A program made the position numbers and the translations under genes. Shown here piece by piece: positions 31,460 to 36,630 of a DNA stretch of 36,630 nt. Position 1 is the stretch's first letter. Every line of letters starts with the position of its first letter. The notes under the pieces are model-generated. The model ran no database searches and was not told the origin of the DNA. It saw nothing but the letters and a program-made list of their open reading frames with translations. This DNA comes from Streptosporangiaceae bacterium (GTDB taxonomy: Bacteria; Actinomycetota; Actinomycetes; Streptosporangiales; Streptosporangiaceae). The DNA lies in NCBI GenBank assembly GCA_025964695.1, contig JAOPYK010000052.1, forward strand, positions 1-36,630, given 5' to 3'.

Positions 31460-32611
31460 ATGAAGGCTCTCGTGTACGAAGGTCCGCGCAACGTCAGCGT
31501 CGAGGACCGGCCCGACCCGAAGATCGAGCGGCACACCGACATCCTGGTCAAGATCACCTCGACGAACATCTGCGGATCCGACCTGCACATGTACGAAGGA
31601 CGTACGGACATGGAGCCGGGCCGGGTACTCGGCCACGAGAATCTGGGCGAGGTGATCGAGGTCGGTTCGGCGGTGGACCGCGTACGGGTCGGGGACCTGG
31701 TGAGCCTGCCGTTCAACGTCAGCTGCGGGTTCTGCCGCAACTGCGAGCGGGGCCTCACCGCCTTCTGCCTGACGACGCCCGACGACCCGCACATGGCCGG
31801 CGCCGCGTACGGCTTCGCCGACATGGGCCCGTACGAGGGCGGCCAGGCCGAGTTCCTGCGCGTGCCGTACGGCGACTTCAACGCCCTGGTCCTGCCACAG
31901 GAGGCGTGGGAGAAGCAGACCGACTACGTGATGCTCTCCGACATCTTCCCCACCGGATGGCACTGCACCGAACTGGCGGGCCTGCAGCCCGGCGAGACGG
32001 TCGTCATCTTCGGCGCGGGTCCGGTCGGGCTGATGGCCGCTCTGTCGGCGGGCCTCAAGGCCGCATCCAAGATCATGATTGTCGATCGTCATCCGGACCG
32101 GCTCGCTCTCGCGGAGCAGATCGGCGCGATCCCCATCGACGACTCGAAGGTGTCGCCCGTCGACGCGGTGATGGAGGAGACGAACGGCCTCGGCGCCGAC
32201 CGGGGTTGCGAGTGCGTGGGCTACCAGGCCCACGACCCGCAGGGCAACGAGCACCCGAACATGACGTTGAACAACCTCGTACAGTCCGTCAAGTTCACGG
32301 GCTCCATGGGGGTCGTCGGCGTCTTCGTCCCCAGGGACCCCGGCAGCCCGGACCCCCTCTACAAGGAGGGTGACGTCGCCTTCGACTACGGCGCCTACTG
32401 GTTCAAGGGCCAGAGCATGGGCAGCGGTCAGTGCAACGTGAAGGCCTACAACCGCCAACTGTGCGCGCTGATCCAGCAAGGCAAGGCCAAGCCGTCGTGG
32501 ATCGTCTCGCACGAACTCCCGCTGCCCGAGGCCCCGGAGGGTTACCTGCACTTCGACAACCGTGACAACGGCTGGACGAAGGTCGTCCTGCACCCCGACG
32601 GATCCCGCTGA
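31460..32611 (+). CDS. fdhA: Glutathione-independent formaldehyde dehydrogenase
   Basis: 383 residues, ATG at 31460 with GGAGG upstream. It is a zinc-dependent medium-chain dehydrogenase: ICGSDLHMYEGR holds a catalytic zinc cysteine, GRVLGHENLGEV the histidine-glutamate pair, and CGFCRNCERGLTAFC the four structural zinc cysteines. FGAGPVGLMAALSAGLKAASKIMIVDRHPDRL is the NAD-binding Rossmann fold. The long insertions (SVKFTGSMGVVGVFVPRDPG and HPDGS end) are typical of the glutathione-independent, self-contained FdhA branch. It oxidises formaldehyde to formate in detoxification or C1 metabolism. It stands alone between two hairpin structures. Confidence 0.92.
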   Translation: MKALVYEGPRNVSVEDRPDPKIERHTDILVKITSTNICGSDLHMYEGRTDMEPGRVLGHENLGEVIEVGSAVDRVRVGDLVSLPFNVSCGFCRNCERGLTAFCLTTPDDPHMAGAAYGFADMGPYEGGQAEFLRVPYGDFNALVLPQEAWEKQTDYVMLSDIFPTGWHCTELAGLQPGETVVIFGAGPVGLMAALSAGLKAASKIMIVDRHPDRLALAEQIGAIPIDDSKVSPVDAVMEETNGLGADRGCECVGYQAHDPQGNEHPNMTLNNLVQSVKFTGSMGVVGVFVPRDPGSPDPLYKEGDVAFDYGAYWFKGQSMGSGQCNVKAYNRQLCALIQQGKAKPSWIVSHELPLPEAPEGYLHFDNRDNGWTKVVLHPDGSR

Positions 32612-32685
32612 CCTCAGACCCGCCCGGAGTCGGGGACCGACAGCCCGGGCCCGGCGGCCGCCCGCTGAGTTCGCGGCCGCCCAAT

Positions 32686-32730
32686 GAACACGTACGACCG
32701 GTGCCTTCGGGCTACCGGCCGTACGTGTTC
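32686..32730. terminator. Long hairpin terminator with TTCG tetraloop
   Basis: GAACACGTACG (32686-32696) pairs with CGTACGTGTTC (32720-32730). Inside it, CCGGT pairs with ACCGG and GCC-TTCG-GGC closes with a C(UUCG)G tetraloop, giving about 19 bp with a mismatch and a bulge. It lies between the convergent fdhA and mscS genes and probably stops transcription from both sides. Confidence 0.85.
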
Positions 32731-32800
32731 GTGGAGGGCGGAACGAACGCGTCTTAGTGTGCCGACGTCGCGAGGTCCAGGCACGCGGGCGCGGCAAATG

Positions 32801-32852
32801 CTGGGTGGCCGGCTCCTCGGTGGTCGCTGGGTGGCCGGTTCCTCGGTGGTCA
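32801..32852. repeat. 26-bp tandem duplication at the mscS 3' end
   Basis: CTGGGTGGCCGG-C/T-TCCTCGGTGGTC repeats twice head to tail (32801-32826 and 32827-32852) with one or two differences. The second unit covers the mscS stop codon, so the duplication made or preserved the present end of that protein. Confidence 0.75.
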
Positions 32853-33599
32853 CGGGGTGGTCGCCTCGTCCGGCAAGTTCTGTTCAGGAACAGATCCTGT
32901 CGGGCCCGATGGTAGCGGCGTGCTCTCGGGGCGGGGTCCGGCGGCCGCTGACAGCACCTGGGCGTTCGGCAGGTGGGTGATGCCGTCGTCGGTCTCCAGC
33001 CGTACATAGGTCAGGCCGATCTCGACGACTCGGCCCTCGAAGGAGCCGCCGAGCGGCCCGGACGAGAGCCGGACCTCGTCGCCGACTTCGAACGGCCGAG
33101 CGAGCAGGATGACCACCCCGGCGAACAGGTTCTGCAGGCTCTGTTGCGCGGCGATGCCCAGCAGCACCCCGGTCAGGGCGCCGCCGACCAGCAGCCGCCC
33201 GACCGGGACCCGGAACAGGTCCAGGGTGACGGTCAGCACCGTACCCCAGCCGGCGATCACGAGCGCAACCCGGATCATGGTCGCGTGCGCGTTGCCGACG
33301 CGCGGCTGGAGCAGCTGCCGGGTCTTCGCGGATAGGCCCAGTGTGGCGGCGATCGCGAAGACGAAGAACGCCACCGCGGTACCGGCGTAGACCATCGTCC
33401 ACATCAGATCGTGCGTGGGATGCCGCCCAGCGGCGTTGCGTGCCGTGTAGGACGCGGGTGCGGCGAGCAACGCCAGCGTCGCGGCGATGATCGACCGCCA
33501 CGGACGGGCCCGCCGCTGCACCGAGTGGATCTGTTCGTTCCACCGTTCGGCGATCTGCCCCGCCCGCTGAGCCTGCCGATCCCGGAGGTCCACGTTCAC
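32850..33599 (-). CDS. MscS family mechanosensitive ion channel
   Basis: 249 residues from GTG at 33599. Helices lie at about 36-53, 66-88, 105-127 and 133-156. The pore helix and hinge carry the MscS signature GIAAQQSLQNLFAGVVILLARPFEVGDEVRL, then a beta domain GRVVEIGLTYVRLETDDGITHLPNAQVL. The protein relieves turgor under osmotic downshock. It is short for the family: the usual C-terminal alpha/beta domain after the beta part is replaced by a 40-residue proline-rich tail (PRPESTPLPSGPTGS). The stop lies in a tandem 26-bp duplication. Confidence 0.9.
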   Translation of the reverse strand: MNVDLRDRQAQRAGQIAERWNEQIHSVQRRARPWRSIIAATLALLAAPASYTARNAAGRHPTHDLMWTMVYAGTAVAFFVFAIAATLGLSAKTRQLLQPRVGNAHATMIRVALVIAGWGTVLTVTLDLFRVPVGRLLVGGALTGVLLGIAAQQSLQNLFAGVVILLARPFEVGDEVRLSSGPLGGSFEGRVVEIGLTYVRLETDDGITHLPNAQVLSAAAGPRPESTPLPSGPTGSVPEQNLPDEATTP

Positions 33600-33629
33600 T
33601 GTTCTTCCCGCTCGTCGTACGCCGCACTA

Positions 33630-33644
33630 TCGGTACCTTACCGA
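33630..33644. promoter_or_regulatory. Perfect palindrome upstream of mscS
   Basis: TCGGTA-CCT-TACCGA, 30 bases before the mscS start codon. Position fits an operator overlapping its promoter. Function inferred from symmetry only. Confidence 0.4.
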
Positions 33645-33735
33645 ATCGACTGATACGACGGTCAGTGCTAGAAGATCCCCCTGGCCTGGTACTACGTCGC
33701 ACATCCGACTGATCACGAGTGGTCTCGGCTGGATT

Positions 33736-33957
33736 CTAAGAGAACGTAGAAGTCCGCTGGCCGTACGGGAACGTAGGCGTCAGCTCATTCCGGGCCAGCG
33801 AGAGCTGCTCAGAAGTTTTCTTATCGAGCAGCCGCCCATGCATGGTGAGCGCGTCGGCGTTTCACACAGACTCGTCGGGCACCGTCACCCCTCCGATCGA
33901 GCTGCGAGCGTTGGCGCTGGTAGCCGCCCGATCGGAGGGCGCGGAGTCTTTGGTCAT
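33736..33957 (-). pseudogene. Possible small minus-strand gene interrupted by a stop
   Basis: From ATG at 33957 (preceded by AGAGCGAAG) the frame reads MTKDSAPSDRAATSANARSS, then IGGVTVPDESV and a TGA at 33862-33864. The same frame continues NADALTMHGRLLDKKTSEQL and SLARNELTPTFPYGQRTSTF to a TAG at 33736-33738. It is divergent from the exporter gene, where a TetR-type regulator is often found, but no helix-turn-helix can be read. It may be a truncated gene, two small peptides or chance. The 33645-34167 stretch holds no other gene I can support. Confidence 0.25.
33889..33939. repeat. 11-bp inverted repeat upstream of the exporter gene
   Basis: CCCTCCGATCG (33889-33899) and CGATCGGAGGG (33929-33939) are perfect complements around a 29-base loop that contains a smaller AGCG-TTGG-CGCT stem. 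About 230 bases before the exporter start. Could be a leader structure or a terminator for a minus-strand transcript. Confidence 0.6.
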
Positions 33958-34167
33958 TCTTCGCTCTTCTATCAAGTCAAGCGCTCGTTGTACCCTAAGT
34001 TACGGTGCTTGTACTATCAGCGACAGTTTCCGTGGGTCGACAGAGGTGGCACAGCTCATGTCAGACGCGCTGCCCCGCTCCTCCGACACCTTGGCCGGCT
34101 TCGAGCAGTCCTGCCCGAGAGTCCGCTCGCCCGGGCACTGACTCCCTCACACTGGAGACATCTCGCC

Positions 34168-36570
34168 ATGTCGACCACCGCATCGGTCTCCGACGCCCCC
34201 GTTTCCCGGCGCTGGATCGCCCTGATCTTCATTGCCCTCGCCCAGCTGATGGTCGTCCTCGATGCGACCATCGTGAACATCGCCCTGCCGTCCGCCCAGA
34301 AGGCACTGAAGATCTCAGACGGCGACCGCCAGTGGGTGATCACCGCCTACACGCTCGCTTTCGGCGGGCTGCTCCTGTTCGGCGGGAGGATCGGCGACCT
34401 CATCGGCCGCAGGCGGACCTTCCTCATCGGTCTGGTCGGATTCGCCGGCGCATCGGCGCTGGGCGGCGCGGCGACCAACGAGGAGATGCTGCTCAGCGCC
34501 CGGGCACTGCAAGGCGCGTTCGGCGCGTTACTCGCCCCTTCCGCGCTCTCGCTGCTGGCGGTGACGTTCACGGAGCAAAAAGAGCGGGCCAAGGCGTTCG
34601 GCATCTACGGCGCGATCGCGGGCGGCGGCGCGGCGCTCGGCCTCATCCTGGGCGGCGTGCTCACCGAGTACCTCAACTGGCGCTGGGCGCTGTACGTCAA
34701 CGTGCCGATCGCCGTGATCGGACTCGTCGGCGGCGTGGCCTTCGTCCGTGACATCGCCCTGCCACGCACCCGATCCCGCCTGGACGTCCCCGGCGTGGTC
34801 CTGGTGACCGCAGGCCTGATCGCGCTGGTCTATGGCTTCACCCGCGCCGAGACCCAGGGCTGGAGCGAGCGGGGCGTTATCGGCCTGTTCGTGGCGGCGG
34901 GCGTGCTGCTGGTGGCCTTCGTCGTCGTCGAGAGCCTGGCCAAGACCCCACTGCTGCCGCTGCGAGTGGTCCTTGATCGCAACCGCGGCGGTGCCTACCT
35001 CGCGGTCGGATTCTCCGTGATCGGGATGTTCGGTCTCTTCCTCTTCCTGACTTACTACCTGCAGATCGTCAAGCGATACTCGCCCGTCGAGACGGGCCTG
35101 GCGTTCCTGCCGCTGACCGCGGGCATGATTACCGGGTCGACGCAGATCTCCGCACGCCTGATGAACCGCCTCCCGCCGCGCGCCCTGATGGTTCCCGGTC
35201 TGCTCGTGGCCGCGGCCGGCGTCGTGTTGCTCACGCGTCTCCAGGTGGACAGCGCCTACATCAGCCTCGTCCTGCCCGCGCAGCTGTTGCTCGGCGTCGG
35301 GCTGGGCTCGGCGTTCATGCCCGCTATGAACCTGGCGACCAGCGGCGTCGATCAGCAGGACTCGGGCGTGGCATCGGCGATGGTCAACGCCTCGCAGCAG
35401 ATCGGCGGCTCCATCGGCACAGCCCTGCTCAACACCATCGCCGCCACCGCCACCGCCACCTACATTACGGCGCGCGCGCACGGCCGTCCCCTCCCGCGCC
35501 TCGCGGCGGCCGGACTCGTGCACGGCTTCACCGTCGCCCTCTGGTGGGCGGTGGGCGTCCTGGTCTTGGCCGCGATCGTCGTAGCCGTGCTGATCAACCA
35601 GAGGAGTGAGCGCACGCGTCCGGTGGTCGCCCGGGCCGGCGACGGGCAGGCGGCGACGGTGACCGAAGCGCTACCGGTCAGAGAGTTCGCGTCCGTGGGC
35701 GCCCGCACCGAACCGGCGGCGGACGTCGGCTTGAGCGCCCAGCCCGAACCGTTGAAGTCGTACGCCCCGGTCACGTCGGCGGAGGGCAACGGTTCCGATA
35801 GCCCGGGCAGCCGGGTCGGCGGCCACGTCCGCGGCGGTGAGGGCAGCCCGGTCGCCGGTGCCGCGCTCACCCTGATCGACCTGGGCGGCCGCCAGGTCGA
35901 CCGGGCCTGCGCCGAGCACGACGGTTCGTACGCGCTGACCGCCCCGGCTGGCGGTTCGTACATGCTGATCGCGGCGGCCGACGGGCACCGGCCCCAGGCG
36001 GCCACGGTCGTGGTGGGCGACAGCCCGCTCTCGTACGACCTGACGCTCGCTGGCACGGCCGGCCTGGCCGGCGTCGTGCGCGGCGCGGCGACCGGAGCCC
36101 CGATTCCGGGTGCCATGGTCGTGGTAACCGACATCCGCGGTGAGGTCGTCGCCTCCGCGGAGACGGGAGAGAACGGCACGTTCCGCTTCGACGACCTTCT
36201 GTCCGGCGCGTTCGTCGTCGCGGTGAGGGCGAGCGGTCACCGGCCCGGCGCGCTGCCGGTCGAGGTCGCCGGCCAGGCCATCACGCGCTGCGAGGTGAAG
36301 TTGCAGGCCAGCGCCCGCGTCCAGGGGATCGTCCGCGCGGCCAGCGACGGCCTGCCATTGGCCGACGCACGGGTCACTCTTGTGGATGCCGCCGGCAACG
36401 TCCTCGCTGTCGCCACCACCGGCTTCGACGGCGAGTACGTTTTCGAGGACCTGGATCCGGGCCCGTACACCGTGATCGCCAGTGGATACCCGCCCGTCGC
36501 CACCGCGCTGGTGGTCGGTGAGGCCGGCCAGAGCAGTTTCGGCCTCACGTTGGGCTTCCTGGACGAGTGA
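34168..36570 (+). CDS. DHA2 (EmrB/QacA) MFS exporter fused to three carboxypeptidase-regulatory-like domains
   Basis: 800 residues from ATG at 34168 (MSTTASVSDAPVSRRW) with GGAGA upstream; an open frame continues 110 codons further up but looks non-coding. Residues 1 to about 495 are a 14-helix drug:proton antiporter: LMVVLDATIVNIALPSAQ (motif D1), FGGRIGDLIGRRRTF (motif A), and FGIYGAIAGGGAALGLILGG (motif C, antiporter). After a linker come three similar beta-sandwich repeats at about 550-630, 631-715 and 717-800, each of type G-x-V-R-x-x-x-G-x-P-I/L-x-G/D-A-x-V-T-L-x-D...G-E/S-Y-x-F-x-x-L. This extension is absent from most exporters. The substrate is unknown. Confidence 0.88.
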   Translation: MSTTASVSDAPVSRRWIALIFIALAQLMVVLDATIVNIALPSAQKALKISDGDRQWVITAYTLAFGGLLLFGGRIGDLIGRRRTFLIGLVGFAGASALGGAATNEEMLLSARALQGAFGALLAPSALSLLAVTFTEQKERAKAFGIYGAIAGGGAALGLILGGVLTEYLNWRWALYVNVPIAVIGLVGGVAFVRDIALPRTRSRLDVPGVVLVTAGLIALVYGFTRAETQGWSERGVIGLFVAAGVLLVAFVVVESLAKTPLLPLRVVLDRNRGGAYLAVGFSVIGMFGLFLFLTYYLQIVKRYSPVETGLAFLPLTAGMITGSTQISARLMNRLPPRALMVPGLLVAAAGVVLLTRLQVDSAYISLVLPAQLLLGVGLGSAFMPAMNLATSGVDQQDSGVASAMVNASQQIGGSIGTALLNTIAATATATYITARAHGRPLPRLAAAGLVHGFTVALWWAVGVLVLAAIVVAVLINQRSERTRPVVARAGDGQAATVTEALPVREFASVGARTEPAADVGLSAQPEPLKSYAPVTSAEGNGSDSPGSRVGGHVRGGEGSPVAGAALTLIDLGGRQVDRACAEHDGSYALTAPAGGSYMLIAAADGHRPQAATVVVGDSPLSYDLTLAGTAGLAGVVRGAATGAPIPGAMVVVTDIRGEVVASAETGENGTFRFDDLLSGAFVVAVRASGHRPGALPVEVAGQAITRCEVKLQASARVQGIVRAASDGLPLADARVTLVDAAGNVLAVATTGFDGEYVFEDLDPGPYTVIASGYPPVATALVVGEAGQSSFGLTLGFLDE

Positions 36571-36630
36571 CGCCGCCAACCCCGAACATGAGAAGGAGCG
36601 GCAGGCGGGGACTTCGCGCAGGGGTCCGTA

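Noticed and set aside
31397-33007. Minus-strand 536-residue open frame across fdhA
   Set aside because: Shadow of the high-GC dehydrogenase gene; it overlaps the fdhA catalytic regions and shows no domain.
33838-34167. 110-codon upstream extension of the exporter
   Set aside because: Base composition and residues look non-coding; the ATG at 34168 has a ribosome site and the expected MFS N-terminus.
36588-36630. Possible start of a next gene (ATG at 36588)
   Set aside because: Only 14 codons are visible before the window ends, and GAAGGAG could equally be a ribosome site for a later start.

Overview
The window is high-GC actinobacterial DNA. Coding frames end almost uniformly in G or C, GTG starts are common, and stop/start overlaps of the ATGA or GTGA type abound. 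The gene set points to a filamentous actinomycete, probably of the Streptosporangiales: tandem tRNA adenosine deaminase-associated genes before tadA, a SNF2 helicase with a SWIM partner, an ECF sigma factor with a cysteine-bearing C-terminus, and a glutathione-independent formaldehyde dehydrogenase. The genus cannot be fixed from sequence reading alone. No phage, insertion sequence or CRISPR array was seen.

Layout. 1-2.3 kb: the end of an FtsX-type permease, a decayed MFS transporter fragment, two or three poorly known genes and an orphan WapI-type immunity gene. 2.5-5.8 kb: a dienelactone hydrolase and a TetR regulator, divergent around a 22-bp palindrome, then a subfamily-II haloalkane dehalogenase overlapping an ECF sigma factor. 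5.8-11.6 kb: an envelope sensing and transport module. A histidine kinase/response regulator pair diverges from a four-gene operon with 4-nt overlaps: a lipoprotein of two repeated cysteine modules, a peptidoglycan-binding adaptor, a MacB-like ATPase and an FtsX permease. 11.9-16.8 kb: a SWIM protein, a large SNF2 helicase and a TetR regulator. 16.9-18.0 kb: a DNA polymerase III beta clamp outside the usual dnaA-recF-gyrB setting. 18.0-25.6 kb: a beta-propeller-like repeat protein, an XRE-cupin regulator with a 19-bp perfect inverted repeat inside its reading frame, a B3/B4-domain protein followed by a gutted EamA transporter, a CynX-type MFS permease, a GntR/FCD regulator, an XRE-TPR regulator, and a PH-domain/small membrane protein pair. 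25.7-28.3 kb: upp, a small basic protein, two paralogous tadA-associated genes, tadA and tRNA-Ser(CGA) with a clear terminator. 28.4-31.1 kb: a soluble periplasmic-binding-like protein, the C-terminal remnant of a YpfJ-like metallopeptidase, a small ParB-like protein and a winged-helix protein. 31.4-36.6 kb: formaldehyde dehydrogenase, an MscS channel and a DHA2 exporter carrying three carboxypeptidase-regulatory-like domains.

The most notable unexplained items are the duplicated-module lipoprotein in the two-component/ABC locus, the exporter with C-terminal Ig-like repeats, the long inverted repeat in the XRE-cupin gene, the dehalogenase/sigma-factor coupling and the non-canonical clamp. At least three genes are truncated remnants (MFS, EamA, YpfJ-like), so this is a region of active gene loss. 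All functions are read from motifs and family knowledge; no database search was run.
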